A stretch of 64,000 nt of DNA, taken from positions 62,001 to 126,000 of the forward strand of contig JACCGJ010010473.1 of assembly GCA_013407085.1 (NCBI GenBank), in the 5' to 3' direction. This DNA comes from Atriophallophorus winterbourni (Eukaryota > Platyhelminthes > Trematoda > Plagiorchiida > Microphallidae). Position numbers and translations under genes: made by a program. Position 1 is the stretch's first letter. Every line of letters begins with the position of its first letter. Positions 22,680-34,790 of this stretch are shown here, in pieces. The notes beneath the pieces are model-generated. The model saw only the letters and a program-made list of their open reading frames with translations, searched no databases and had not been told where the DNA came from.

Positions 22680-24430
22680 GTCATGTTACGTGGATTCTCG
22701 TAAAGTATCTTCCAAATTGGTGTTGCTCGCGGATGATATGAACATTTCGACCAAATAAATTCAGGGACGTTTGTCAGACATGAACCCTTTGGCATTGACA
22801 ATGATCCATCTTGAAAAAAACTTTCTCGTTATCGCATCTATTATAAAATGAAAATATTATATGGAGTTATTTGGAGTATGGGTTACTAAACACGTGGAGA
22901 GCATGATCACTGCAACAACATATATATTGACACGCTAATGGATAACTAGGTATCTCTCGTATAATATTTTGAAGATTCTTGCTACGTACACTAAAAATGA
23001 TAATGAACGTATTCGTTCACCATATGACGGAATATGCAGAACTTAAAGTTGAAAACATATCGCTTTCAAAGATAAAATATATCACACAGCACCGAAATCA
23101 GTAATGGGTGTACGCAATGGATTGTGGACCTAACGATTTCAACATCTGGGTGTATGTGAATTTACCAAAATGAGGATAAGAAGCAATATTATTCTGTCGG
23201 AGGACATCAACTAATACATATGTTTGATGTTTGTGTTATGGAAATGGAACGTAGATATACGTTATACCTTCACGTCTCACTTTTTTATCAAATGTGAGCC
23301 CCACTTATTCACCGAACGTGCTGAATTTCTTTGGAAAAACCCACTCCAACAAATGGTGCTATCTTCCGACATGGCATTGTTTTAAGCGTAAATGGGCTTA
23401 CACATGACAGAAAATATAATTCTTGATATTCATCATTCATTTAATAATTTTATATTTTACATATATTCATGAATACCACAAACAACCGTAGTGTTGCATA
23501 ATAAAAATAAATCCTTCAATTCTCGAAAAACGGTATGAAAAGCTCAAAGTGAAATATATATCCGCACCCATGGTGGGAAGCATAGTTTGGTTTCGGGTTT
23601 ATATATGTGGTTATTACTATATTACACGATCGTGTAAGAAATATTCATATATCCACCGCAATTTGTATAGCAGAGAGAAGCGCGTGTTCAATCAACAAGA
23701 ATCCAGACAGATTTGTTCGTTTCTTCAATAATATAATCAACGCCCATTTTGAGCGTGTATGAAAGAAAAATCCCGTGATCGCAAATGTTTTGCACATTCG
23801 ATTGCAGTTTGTTTGTTCTCGACCGTTTTTGCAAAGCATACATGTCGTTCAGCAGTAAAACACAAAAATTGTTTTTTTTCAAGAAAAAGTTTTTATCCAA
23901 ATAACGACTATTGCGAGAGACCGCTGATGATATCGATTTAGAGGACAATAAAACATATACGTTAATTATAATGTGCGGTTATCCAAACCACAAGACCATA
24001 AAATCTTGACTTTATCTCAGCACAAGTAGAGGATTTTGTCTTATGCGGGATACGCTTTTCAAAATGAGAATAATAAATAAAACGTTAGCTAAGGTAGTTT
24101 GTGATGAATTTCTACAGTTTTCTATAAATATTCTCTCCTATTATATTGTCTAGGAGTAAAAGTTATTTGAATCGCTATAAATGATTAGAACATTCTATGT
24201 GAAATTTACGGTTGCGTCATTTAATATCTTCCACACTCGCCCAATCGTTCATGCTTGTGAGCAAATTTTACTGACAGAGCGACGTTTTTTTATTCAAGCC
24301 GGAATCAATAGAACAATGTACCGTGTACTGTATTGAATTCCTCTGAATTTCCATTAGCAATGTGGAAAAGGCATCGTATGTTGGTGAAAATGATCATGCC
24401 AAAGGTTTAGCATGTCTGTCAATAATGGTT
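22680..24430. repeat. 1.8-kb block shared only with unit A (4,870-6,640)
   Basis: This is the collinear copy of the unit A block. It contains ORFs on both strands near 23,549-23,839 that mirror those of unit A. I see no supported gene. Confidence 0.7.
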
Positions 24431-24449
24431 TCAAGTAATATGATATGAT

Positions 24450-27400
24450 ATGCAATATGGTCACTGAGATCAATAACAACTTTTACAATGTTTTTAACCT
24501 CATGTTTCTGGTATTCATCTTAAAGAGCAATACACCAGTGGGATATATGAAGAATATACAATGGCTTTGCCAAGTCACAGTGCTGATCCAAGTAGTTACC
24601 CTTGCAAGATAACACTGATGATATGGATTTTATGAACAATAGACGTTTTACTCAAATTCTGATTTATTGTAATCCCAGCCGCTACTTATTGATAACCTAG
24701 CAGTATCTGAGATCAATTACAGTCTGTAAATGGATCAGATATGCGCCTTCCAAAATAAGATTAATACATGATTAACGTAGTTTTGAATTCATTCACAATT
24801 CTTCCTAGCAATACTATGTTTCAATTTATAGTTTACGTGTAAAAGGTATTCCAATCTGTATAAAATATTATTTATGTCTAGGTAACATTTACCAAGTATT
24901 GCAGCGAATACTCCGTTGTGTACCTCCTATGAATTCTCAGTCGCAATTTAGAAAAACCTGCGTATATTGGGAGAAGATGGTCATGTAAAGTTTTCTGCAT
25001 GCTTGCTAAGAATAAAGATTAGTTTTGCTGAAATATCTTGCAAACACCGAGAATAAATTGGTATCGCTGAACGTTAGACTGTTTGAAACATAAATCTGCT
25101 TTGTCATTGTGAGCAAATCAATTATGTACAGAGAGCATTCAACTACTCAGATAGGCAGGCACTCAAGAACCATGGTAAATTGAATATCATTTATTTGGAC
25201 TGGCAATAACATTTTCATTTGAGTTCATTTTGATTCGTTGAAACAGTTGAAATACAAACTCGTGTTAAAAAGGGCCTTACGTTGCAGTGCAGCGAAAAAT
25301 AATAAGCCGCAAAAAGTGTGATTTATTATCCAGCGTCATGCATTTTTTGTGATTCAATAATTATGAAGTCATTAACTGCAAATTTACACAAAATAATTCG
25401 AGGCAGGTTAATTATGACGGTCAAAAATAGATTAAAATTCGAAATAATTGTGGATATCAGAGAGTAAACTTTTGAAAATTAACTTTTGACAAACATTGTT
25501 GATTATTTTGTAAATAAATTGCATTGATGTTCATTTTACAGGAATTAAGGCAGGGTCGCGCAAACGGAGTGAGTATTGAGTAATTATTTGTGAAAAAAAC
25601 AACACAAAAAGTCGTTTTGAAAAGATCATATGCTAACAAAGTTATAACATGTAATTCACGATGAATTACGTCTGATACGACAAATAATGTGCGGATCATT
25701 ACCCTAAGCTTCTGTATTATCCACGTCATCCACTCATAGGCTATTGAATTTTAACTAACAATATATTGACTACTGAAAATCAGCCGCTGAAATACTTAAT
25801 GTTTTTTCTATGAAGCTCACGTAAATTGAGGGCTTACACATTGAATTCGACTGTGTCTCGATCGCGACTTAACTGAAGTAAACATTTTTGCCGTGTGCGT
25901 TTGTTTTACATGAAACAAACTACAAAACATGTATTTAGGCAATCTGGTTGCATTTTTGGCCATAAACGCATTCACAAAAGATAATGTACATCCCTATACC
26001 ATCTCTACCATACAGATATCTTAATATCCAAATATGTTAAATGTATGAAGCGTGATGCGTTGTTCGAAATAATGTTATAAGGCAAATGCTATTATTTGAA
26101 TCGGTGATATAAGACGGCATCTAGTCATTGCTGTTTTAAGAAATACGCCATGTGCAACCATTGTTTGTGAAAATGACATTTCGAGATCAACTTTAGCTCT
26201 AACTGTCCTAAATGTGAGCAGACATACATGCTCGTTAATGATTAATCTCCGAGGTTGCTTTCGAATTAACTACTATAAATATTAATTCTACAAGACCAGG
26301 TAAATCTATCTTAAAAAATTAAAAAATAAAAAAATATGTAAGCAAATGCAAACAAGTTAAATAGGGAAGTTCATTGCAGCCGAATAAATTAAAAAAGAGT
26401 GATGGACTTTTTCAGCTGATTTGGGAAGTTAAAAAGTCTTTGTAAGCTGAAGTTACATATAATCCGTTGCATTGCTATGCGGTTTGACACAGTATATTAC
26501 CTCACATTTAATCAACCATTACCCAACATCTGAAGTCATTATCGTGTTTCTTCATCCGATAACAATAATATTCACTTGCTCAGCATGAGTTCTAAATCCA
26601 TTCACCGTTAACGAATGTCATCAAATCATTCGTACCAATGAGCTTCGTCGCACATTTGTCAATCAAACGTTCATTTCGAATACCAATTTGAAAATTATGA
26701 TGTCGAATCAAATGATATGAAATAACCATCCCAAAACAAGAACTATTGTTTACATAAAGTGCATTTGTTTACGGTGAAAACGCCACTATTTGTTTCATAT
26801 GATCAAGTAAATTAAATCAACGGGTTACAGCCATCCTTATAATGGATCACTATTTATTGTTTAGAATAGAAACGATGTTGCAGCTTGTCAATATGGAAGT
26901 TTCCTCATCAATGTGCCAAAATCTCAATTGTACTTGTACTTGGGAATGCCAAGCAGCCAACAATTTCAAGGATGAATATTTGAAGACATAAAAGCTGTGC
27001 ATTTTTATCTATATTAGAAGACTATTATCAAATATTGAAAATGGCAAAACTCTTTCAAATTAACATCGAATAATATCTCGCTAAAAAACAAATCTGAGTT
27101 CCGTACTGTTTCGTCTCATCGAAGAAAGCGTTAATGAATGTTAGTTTTGCGAGCGCAATATACTTTCCCTTAAAACGATTGATTATTCACAGCTAAATCG
27201 AAAGGCAAAATAATGTATCAATATAAAATGAATTGAACTGCTTTTCTTATTCTAACGCGGATTAAGTTCTTTTTTCGAGGAGAATCGGACAGCTGTAGAT
27301 TCTAATAAATTGAGAGAAAAATTTTGCACATATAATGATCAAGAAATTTTGGATAACAAAAGTTCTCGCAATGTTTCGTTTTCTAACATATTAAGTGTAT

Positions 27401-27770
27401 AAGTCACAAAAGCATTGTTACATTTGGACTAGCTGTATTCTGTCCACAATCGCTGGTCTTGTGACCTTGTTTCTCAAAGGGAGACATTTACCTGCACCAG
27501 TACCGTTTATCTTTTGGTTGCATGGATAAGAACCTGGTTCAGAGATACACATATTTTTGGATAGTTGCATAACAAACATTACCGTGTCTATGTTGGTTCA
27601 CCTAGATAACATAGTGCACATAGCCCACTTCAACTATAGGTTACATAGATTTCGTAAAACGTAACCCGATATTCAACCATAGAATAACGTGGTGATTTGT
27701 GGTCATCGTCATCACAAATCTCAACTTTAATCTATTAAAATTAATTCATTTAGCGATAAGTCATCACCCC
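24450..27770 (+). repeat. Direct duplication E, copy 1
   Basis: This matches 28,230-30,650 in the same orientation with high similarity. Anchors include GAGATCAATAACAACTTT (24,467 and 28,248), TGCAGCGAATACTCCG, GTCAATCAAACGTTC and GGTACCGTTTATC-like sequence near the end. Copy 1 has an extra segment of about 870 bases (about 25,375-26,245). Its right end stops at GGTGATTTGTGGTCA. A 90-aa minus ORF at 25,457-25,729 lies inside the extra segment and shows no domain. Confidence 0.8.
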
Positions 27771-27956
27771 ATGATTCGACGGTCTACTTCTCATGAGGAC
27801 CCAGGGTGTTTCCGTGTTGCGAATTTTTATCTGAGTCAAAGATGCTGGACAGAATAATTTCATATGCTTAATAATGTAGTTTATGCATTTCTTCATACCT
27901 ATCGATATTATTTTCATATTTAATTATTCATTTCAATTACTTTAATTAATTTAATT

Positions 27957-27978
27957 TATATATATATATATATATATA
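27957..27978. repeat. (AT)n microsatellite
   Basis: A run of about 10 TA units about 175 bases upstream of the 27-nt exon at 28,153. Confidence 0.9.
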
Positions 27979-28152
27979 ACATATTTAATTATATATTAAA
28001 CGATACAACGGATTGATCGTTTCTCTTACTCAAAACATGATTTTATTTTTGGATGTTAGCTCACATCATTGTGTTTCATGTCAACATGCACTTCAAGTAA
28101 CATTTGGAATTTAGGAATTATTGTTTTCTCATGTTTTTTGCTGTTAATACAG

Positions 28153-28179
28153 GGACCGATGTTTCTGTAGAATCAGGAA
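28153..28179 (+). CDS. 27-nt micro-exon
   Basis: The acceptor TTGCTGTTAATACAG (ending 28,152) and consensus donor GTAAGT (28,180) enclose 27 nt. Phase 1 reads about GTDVSVESG; phase 0 has a stop. It lies between the two E duplications and is the first exon of the best partial gene model here, in phase with 31,030-31,098, 31,593-31,628 and 31,801. An upstream signal-peptide exon was not identified. Confidence 0.55.
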
Positions 28180-28229
28180 GTAAGTTTATTTGACAGCGCA
28201 TCAGGTTTGCTTTAAATCTCAATTTCTTG

Positions 28230-30650
28230 CAATATGATCATTGAGATCAATAACAACTTTAACAATGTATTTAACCCCATATTTCTGGTAGTCATTGTGA
28301 AGAGCAATTCACCAGTGGGATATATTAAAAATATACAATGGCTATGCCAAGTCACAGTGCTCATCCAAGTAGTTACCCTTGCGAAGTACCACTGATAATA
28401 AGGATTCCTTGAACAATTTACGTTTCACTCAAATTCTGATTTATTGTAATCCTTGCTGCTACTTATTGATAGCCTAGCAGTATCTTAGATCAAGTACACT
28501 CTGAAAATGGATCAGACATGCGCCTTCTAAAATAGGATTAATACATGACTAACGTAGTTTTAAATTCATTCACAATTCTTCATAGCAATGCTATGTTTTG
28601 ATTAATAGGTTATGTGTAAAAGGTATTCGAATCTGTATAAATGATTATGAATGTCTAGGTAAAAATTACCGAGTATTGCAGCGAATACTCCGTTGTGTAC
28701 CTCCTATGAATTCTTAGTCGCAATTTAGAAGAAGCTGCACATTGTGAAAGAAGATGGTCGTGAAAACGTTTTCGCATGCTTGCTAAGAATGAAGGTTAGT
28801 TATGATGCAATATCTTGCAAAAACCGAGAATAAATTAGTATCGCTGAACGTTAGACAGTTTAAAACATGAATCTTCTTTGTCATTGCGAGCAAATCAATT
28901 ATGTACAGTGAGCATTCAACTACTCAGATAGGCAGACACGTTTGAACCATGGTTATATGAATATCATTTATTTGAACTGGCAATAACATTTTTATTTAAG
29001 TTCATTTTGATTCGTTGAAACAGTTGAAATACAAACTCTTGTAAAATAGCCTCACGTTGCAGTGCAGCGAAAAATAATAAGCTGCAAAAAGTGTGATTTA
29101 TTATCCAGCGTAATGCTCTTTTGTGATTTAATAATTATGAAGTCATTAACCTCCGAGGTTTTTTTCGAATTCACTATAATAAATATTAATTCTACATGAC
29201 CAGGTAAATCTATCTTAGAAAATTGAAAATTAAGAAAAATATGTAAGCAAATGCAAACAAGTTAAATAGAAAATGCCATTGTGGCCGATTAGATTAGAAA
29301 AGTTGGATGGACTTTTTCAGCTAATTTTGAAAGTTAAAGAATCTTCTTTAAGCTGAAGTTACATATAATCCGTTGCATTGCTATGCGGTTCGAGTACGGT
29401 ATATTACATCACATTTAATCAACCATTACAAAACATCTGAAGTCAAGTTCTTGCTTCATCATCAGATAACAATAATATTCACTTGCTCAGCGATGAGTTC
29501 TAAATCCGTTCACCGTTAACGAATGTCATCAAATCATTCGTACCAATGAGCTTCGTCGCACATTTGTCAATCAAACGTTCATTTCGAATACCAATTTAAA
29601 AATTATGATGTAAAATCAAATGATATAAATTAACCATCCCGAAACAAGAACAATTGTTTACATAGAGTGCATTTGTTTACGGTAAAAATGTCACTTTTTG
29701 TTTCATATGATCAAGTAAATTAAATCAACGGGGCACAGCCATCCTTATAATGGATCATTGGTTAATGTTTAGAATACAAAAGATGTTTCAGCTTGTCAAT
29801 ATGGAAGTTTCCCTATCAATGTGCCAAAATTATAATTTGACTTGTACTTGGGAATGCCAAGCAGCCAACAATTTTAAGGATGGAGATTTGAAGACATAAA
29901 AGCTGTGCAGTTATATCTATATTAGAAGACTATTATCAAATATTAAAAATGGCAAACCTCTTTCAAATTAACATCGAATAATATCTCGCTAAAAAAAATC
30001 TGTGTTCCGTACTGTTTTGTCTCATCGCAGAAAGCGGAAATGAATGTTAGTTTTGCGAGCGCAATATACGTTCTCTTAAAACGATTGATTATTTATAGCT
30101 AAAACGAAAAGCAAAATAATGATCAATATAAAAGGAATTGAACTGCTTTTCTTATTCTAACGCGGGGTAAGTTCTTTTTTACGAGGAGAATCGGATAGCT
30201 GTAGATTCTAATAAATTGAGAGAAAAATTGTGCACATATAATGATCAAGAAATTTTGGATAACAAAAGTTCTCGCAATGTTTCGTTTTATAACATATTAA
30301 ATGTATAAGTCACACACGCATTGTTACATTTGGACTAGCTGTATTCTGTCCACAATCGCTGGTCTTGTGGCCTACTTTCTCACAGGGAGAACTTTAACGG
30401 TACCAGTACCGTTTATCTTTTGGTTGCATGGATAAGAACCTGGTTCAGAGATACACATATTTTTAGATGGGTGTATAGAAAACATTACCGTCTCCATGTT
30501 GGTTCACCTATATAACATAGTGCACATAGCCCACTTGATGTATAGGTTAATTAGATTTCGTAGAACGAAACCCGATATTCAACCACAGAATCACATGGTG
30601 ATTTGTGGTCAAGCACTCATGGCGCTTATTTATATGATGTGTTGCTCACA
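28230..30650 (+). repeat. Direct duplication E, copy 2
   Basis: This is the second copy, offset by about 3.77 kb from copy 1 and lacking its extra 870 bases. No exon with good splice sites was seen inside either copy. Parts of the E sequence also resemble 6,640-6,850, so E is an older relative of the tandem units. Confidence 0.8.
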
Positions 30651-30927
30651 TTCTTCGATATTCTGTAATAACGCGCACAAAAAATAATATTAGTGTATCC
30701 TCCTGGTGACAGCAAACACCGAGAAACCGCTAGTGGAGGATAATTTGGGTGGTATATGTACAACACTTCACTTGAGTTACTCGTAAGTTTAGAACTCCCA
30801 AGTGTTGCAATAGCTCAACACGTGTCAGGCAAAATGTGACAATTCGATAATCGCGGAGGTGATTTCGATCCTAAATAAAGATAACATACATAGCGCAGGC
30901 TAGACCGGAAAAGAATAATGAGAAACA

Positions 30928-30931
<4 letters not shown>

Positions 30932-30965
<34 letters not shown>
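30932..30965. repeat. (AT)n microsatellite
   Basis: About 16 AT units ending 65 bases before the 69-nt exon at 31,030. Confidence 0.95.
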
Positions 30966-30966
<1 letters not shown>

Positions 30967-31029
30967 TAATATACGTTGTTTATTATATTTCGAGCGGTGA
31001 TTTATTGAAAATACTATTATTTGTTTCAG

Positions 31030-31098
31030 CTGCAACGTCGTCGAATAAAATGCCAAGAATAGACCGACCATTATTACCTTCACAACCACGAACAAAAG
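31030..31098 (+). CDS. 69-nt exon, copy 1
   Basis: The acceptor TTATTTGTTTCAG (ending 31,029) and donor GTAATT (31,099) enclose 69 nt, open in phase 1. The reading begins ATSSNKMPRIDRPLL and continues to about QPRTK. It is proline-, serine- and basic-rich. Length divisible by three and phase 1-1 allow it to be included or skipped without frameshift. The paralogue is at 33,490. Confidence 0.55.
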
Positions 31099-31438
31099 GT
31101 AATTTCTTCCGCTTCTTACAGAGGACATTGCAATTCATGAATGGAATACACATTTTATATTTGATCGTGCAATTTCTTTGCTATATTTTTTTCAATTTTA
31201 TAAAACTTCCCATATTTCTGCGGTAATGTAATATAAGTTATAACATATTATGAATCGCTAAATTTTACTCAAATTACGCTTAGCTGTTTTACGTTATATG
31301 AATAATGATCCTGACCGTGTTGTTTCCATCTGATGAGCCCATGCACTAGAAAAAACATTGAAGGTGTGTGTTTATGATGAAAATAAATGAAATTCGTTTT
31401 AAAGCCCACGTATTTAATCTATTAACATATCATTGTAG

Positions 31439-31486
31439 ACGGGACACATTGGGCTGCAAATGGCAGTCTTACCATACAGTGACAAA
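31439..31486 (+). pseudogene. 48-nt exon with in-frame stop, copy 1
   Basis: This aligns with 33,893-33,940 and keeps the acceptor (ACATATCATTGTAG). In phase 1 it contains TGA where the other copy has TGG, so inclusion would truncate the protein. Confidence 0.4.
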
Positions 31487-31592
31487 GTCTGTTGATCACG
31501 ATTGTGCTATCCAAAGCTGTTGAGAGCAAGCAACAAGAAACCACTACAAAAGAACATTTTTGTCTTTGTAACAATTAAACTTTCTTTCGTAG

Positions 31593-31628
31593 AAGGACGC
31601 AAAAATTACAGCGGGGATTGTTCAACCA
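31593..31628 (+). CDS. 36-nt micro-exon
   Basis: The acceptor ACTTTCTTTCGTAG (ending 31,592) and donor GTAAAC (31,629) enclose 36 nt. Phase 1 reads about GRKNYSGDCST. It fits between 31,030-31,098 and the longer exon at 31,801 with no frame conflict. Confidence 0.5.
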
Positions 31629-31800
31629 GTAAACATATCCCAATCAATCATGGTTTCAGGCTAAATTGTCCATTATAAGAATAAAATGCACTGTAGCAAT
31701 CGGCACAAGTTAAATATAGAAATTAGTGTTGGTTGACTAAATGATTAAGTTTTACATTTGCTTTGTGGTTAAACCGAAGATTGTTCAATCTTGAAATTAG

Positions 31801-31973
31801 TTTTTGATCTATTTGAAGTACACGGACATTATCAATTATTTCATCAAACTGGATGTATCAATCATTTTCAAAAAAGCCGTGTTTTGGATTTCGATTTAGA
31901 CAAATCAGCAATAAGAGAATATATTGAAAGGGAGAACCAACAAGTAATCTGTTTCAGAATACCTCATTGCTAA
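31801..31973 (+). CDS. Probable longer or terminal exon of the micro-exon gene
   Basis: The acceptor is CTTGAAATTAG (ending 31,800). In phase 1 the exon reads FDLFEVHGHYQLFHQTG, then charged sequence ending EYIERENQQ, VICFRIPHC and TAA (31,971-31,973). ATTAAA lies near 32,036. A possible donor GTAATC at 31,944 resembles the 24-nt exon donors (CAACAAG/GTAAGT) with one G lost, so read-through to the stop may be secondary. This is the longest non-transposon open exon in the duplicated region. Confidence 0.45.
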
Positions 31974-31979
31974 CCATGG

Positions 31980-33120
31980 GAAACTCAAGGGCACTAAACT
32001 GGATCCGACAATATTTCTAAATAGTTTTTGTTGCCATTAAATATTTCCGAATGTAATAACACGTCAGTAGATTTGGGGTTCAAACTCGTCAATTCGACAA
32101 CTGAAGATCGGTATTTCATTTAGGTTTTTTGCTATTATGCTTCACCTGTTCGGCTGATGACACCAGTTTTTTCAGAAATGATTATGATTCGAATCACCGT
32201 TTCCGATAAACATATCTCTGGTTTGATTGATCATTCCACTTAAAGATATTCTTTTCTCACAAGCTGCTATCTTTTCCAGCGTTAGAAGCATAGATAACAA
32301 ACTTGTTACTTGAAAGAACAATGTTTAGTTTATCCTACATTCATTTAGGCTTACGTTTAATCTCCCAACATTTTTTTATCAATATTGACACTGTTTGGTT
32401 GTATTAGATTACTACCTCTAATTAATTTTTATTGGTACTAAACATCATGCCGACTTATCCGATCAATTTTATAGCCGCCCAAGAAATGCAAGGTTAGTGA
32501 ATATGGTTATGTTTTCCATTTCAATGTATTTTAAGTTCCTAAATTTTGGTTTGGTTTCGCAGCTGAGCTGTGAAGTTTCGCGTTAATATACAATGCTGCT
32601 ATGAACAAGTGGGGTAGTATTTACGATTGATTTTGAGAGCACTACACTGTAAATTTTGTTATAGTTTACAGATCGAAAACGCCAGACTAACAGTTTAAGA
32701 GACAATTGTTCTTGCAATATTTCACATAACTATGTGGATGTGTTTATGTCTTCAAAATTTCTAAGAAGTAACGTCCAAATTGAAAATTATAACAGTGAAA
32801 TAAAACACATTTGATTATTCATTTTTAAGTGTATTCTATGAAGCATGACGGTCTGATTATATATGGAAGACGAACTAAAATATTTCTAACAACAATTTGT
32901 ATGTGAGGATAAGCTTGTCGAAAGTTTTTCTGTGTTAAAGTGCCTTGCACCAATCGACTACACTGCTGAACGCATATTATATTCAAAAAAAATCCGACGA
33001 GCATGAACTGTAGATTATTGAAGCAGTAAATAGCAACATATTCTTGAGGCAATTGTTTCCGGGCGTCAGTAGATCAAAGACAAACTGCGTGTATTTATTT
33101 TCATTATACTAGTAAATGCT
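31980..33120. repeat. Diverged partial unit with exon remnants
   Basis: 32,040-32,340 resembles 12,900-13,200. 32,400-32,900 resembles 6,900-7,480, and 32,900-33,120 resembles 13,270-13,450. It is an older partial copy of the tandem unit, carrying the 18-nt exon at 32,475. The 21-nt exon position (near 32,270) is degraded. Confidence 0.6.
32475..32492 (+). CDS. 18-nt micro-exon candidate
   Basis: The acceptor ATCAATTTTATAG (ending 32,474) and donor GTTAGT (32,493) enclose 18 nt, reading about AQEMQ in phase 1. The related place in unit A (7,037-7,045) keeps the donor but not an equivalent acceptor. Confidence 0.35.
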
Positions 33121-33172
33121 TCTTAGCTATATATATTATATATATATATATAGATTAGCATAATATAGATAG

Positions 33173-33216
<44 letters not shown>
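33121..33216. repeat. Compound TA-rich microsatellite
   Basis: Interrupted (TA)n with TAGATA units between the diverged unit and the second 69-nt exon block. Confidence 0.9.
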
Positions 33217-33221
<5 letters not shown>

Positions 33222-33390
33222 TAAGTAAGATTGTTTTGAACCTGTCATTTTAGGAATTGTTATTGTGACTTCTCCCGAAGTGATAATTTATCCTATGCGA
33301 TCAGTCAGTATAAAAAGATTTGAACTTTAAATAACAATTATCCGTTCCTGCTTTGCATAAGAATTTTAATATACATTGAATAAACAACGT

Positions 33391-33393
<3 letters not shown>

Positions 33394-33444
<51 letters not shown>
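33394..33444. repeat. (AT)n microsatellite
   Basis: About 25 AT units ending 45 bases before the 69-nt exon at 33,490, at the same place as the tract before 31,030. Confidence 0.95.
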
Positions 33445-33446
<2 letters not shown>

Positions 33447-33489
33447 AGCGGAGCGGTGATTTATTAAAGCAAATTCTATTTGTTTTCAG

Positions 33490-33558
33490 CCGGAACGTCG
33501 TGTTATAAAATGCCAGGAATTGCCGAAAAATTATTAACTTCAGAACCAGGAGTAAAAG
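33490..33558 (+). CDS. 69-nt exon, copy 2
   Basis: The acceptor ATTTGTTTTCAG (ending 33,489) and donor GTAATT (33,559) enclose 69 nt, open in phase 1. The reading begins GTSCYKMPGIAEKLL and ends about EPGVK. It keeps the exact length of the copy at 31,030 despite many changes. A second CAG 23 bases after the donor is too close to define an intron. Confidence 0.55.
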
Positions 33559-33892
33559 GTAATTTTCTCTGCTTCTTTCAGATGAAATTGCAGTTCACGA
33601 ATCAAATACACAGGTTATATTCGATCGTGGTATATAGATGATATATTTGTTAATCCTATAAAACTTTCTATTTTTATTGCGGTGATGTAATATAAATTAT
33701 AACGTAGTACGAATCGCTAGATGTTACTTGAATTACGCTCAACTGTATTACGCTATATGAATTAGTATCCTGACCGTGTTGACTCCATCTGATGAGCGCA
33801 TGCAGTGGAAAAACATTCAAGGTGTTTATGATGGAAATGAATGAGATTTGTTTCAAACCTCACGTATTAAATCTATTAACATATGATTGCAG

Positions 33893-33940
33893 ACGGGACA
33901 CATGGGGCTACAAATGGCACACTCACCTCACAGTGGCAAT
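33893..33940 (+). CDS. 48-nt exon, copy 2
   Basis: The acceptor ACATATGATTGCAG (ending 33,892) and a weaker donor GTCTGT (33,941) enclose 48 nt. The exon is open in phase 1 as about GTHGATNGTLTSQWQ. It follows the 69-nt exon in frame and is intact where copy 1 has a stop. Confidence 0.4.
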
Positions 33941-34090
33941 GTCTGTTGATTGCTATCGTGCCATCCACACCTTTTGAGCGCAAGCAACATGAAACCACTA
34001 CAAAATAATGCGTGTGTGTGAAATGGAAGTACATGATGATTGTTAACAATTGTTTAATCTCATGGATTATACACTCAAGCGTGCATGCAG

Positions 34091-34131
34091 AAGTGCTAAA
34101 GCTGTATGGCCACTCAAACGTTTTCAAACTG
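34091..34131 (+). CDS. 41-nt exon candidate
   Basis: GTGCATGCAG (ending 34,090) and donor GTAAAT (34,132) enclose 41 nt. This is open in phase 1 (about VLKLYGHSNVFKL) but leaves the frame in phase 0, unlike its neighbours. It sits where the 36-nt exon at 31,593 sits in copy 1. Confidence 0.25.
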
Positions 34132-34496
34132 GTAAATGTATGTTCAAACATGTTTATATTTTACCGAATGTTTTAAATCATGCAAATCCCTATCGTACTG
34201 GCTTCACAAGACAAGTGGATGCATCACTATAAGGATCGTGTTTTGCCGATGAAAAAAAGGGCAGGCAAAAACACTTATTATTTATTTAGTACTCAATTTT
34301 ATTATTATTTGCACATTTTGACCATTTTTTTTGATATACCAATGGTAATCTATCGTTTTGCACATTTATCAACACAATGCTACAATAAACAGTTATCCAG
34401 TGCTAAATTTCAAATCAACCAAACCAAGCATTAATTTGAGATTTGTTTTTTTACATGATAGAACTAAGTTTTGACAATAAAATTAGCGTTGACCCG

Positions 34497-34790
34497 CTAG
34501 TTATGAAGATGTTGCTCGTGACCGCGCACATTGGAGGCATTGTTTAAAATGTATTTTGCAAGCTGATGTGGAGCAGAAACAGCTCTACTGTGCTAAACGC
34601 AGATAACGCCGCACGCGAGCAACTAACGCATCGTGACCATGTAAAGCATATCGCTAGAAGAGACTATAATTTTCCCGAAACGGAATGTGTATTCATTTCA
34701 ATAACTTCGCAACACGAGAATATTATGTGATTCTGATGCACATGCGTGGTCGACATCGACAGAATAAAGTCAACAACACCTTTTGATTTA
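34497..34790 (+). mobile_element. 3' fragment of the RTE-like retrotransposon
   Basis: This matches the C-terminal coding region and zinc-finger region of the copies at 4,500-4,800 and 22,300-22,570. An example is GTGGAGCAGAAACAGCTC, followed by GTCGACATCGACAGAATAAA. It is short and degenerate. Confidence 0.7.

Larger units (their letters stand above)
17200..24430 (+). repeat. Tandem unit C of the micro-exon locus
   Basis: This is the third copy. It lost about 1 kb between the AAGGGT landmark (17,620) and the promoter block (17,671 on). It also lost everything from the 27-nt exon to the retrotransposon leader: the sequence jumps from AATAATGAAT to retrotransposon sequence near 19,350. It has the longest retrotransposon copy and keeps strong 5' exon and 24-nt exon splice sites. 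Confidence 0.8.

Noticed and set aside
31318..31360. CTGATGAG motif near 31,331 (and near 33,790) as a hammerhead
   Set aside because: No stem II can form before the following GAAA, so the core spacing is wrong.
33559..33613. An additional exon after the CAG at 33,581
   Set aside because: The intron between the donor at 33,559 and this CAG would be 23 nt, too short to splice, and the exon would leave the common phase.
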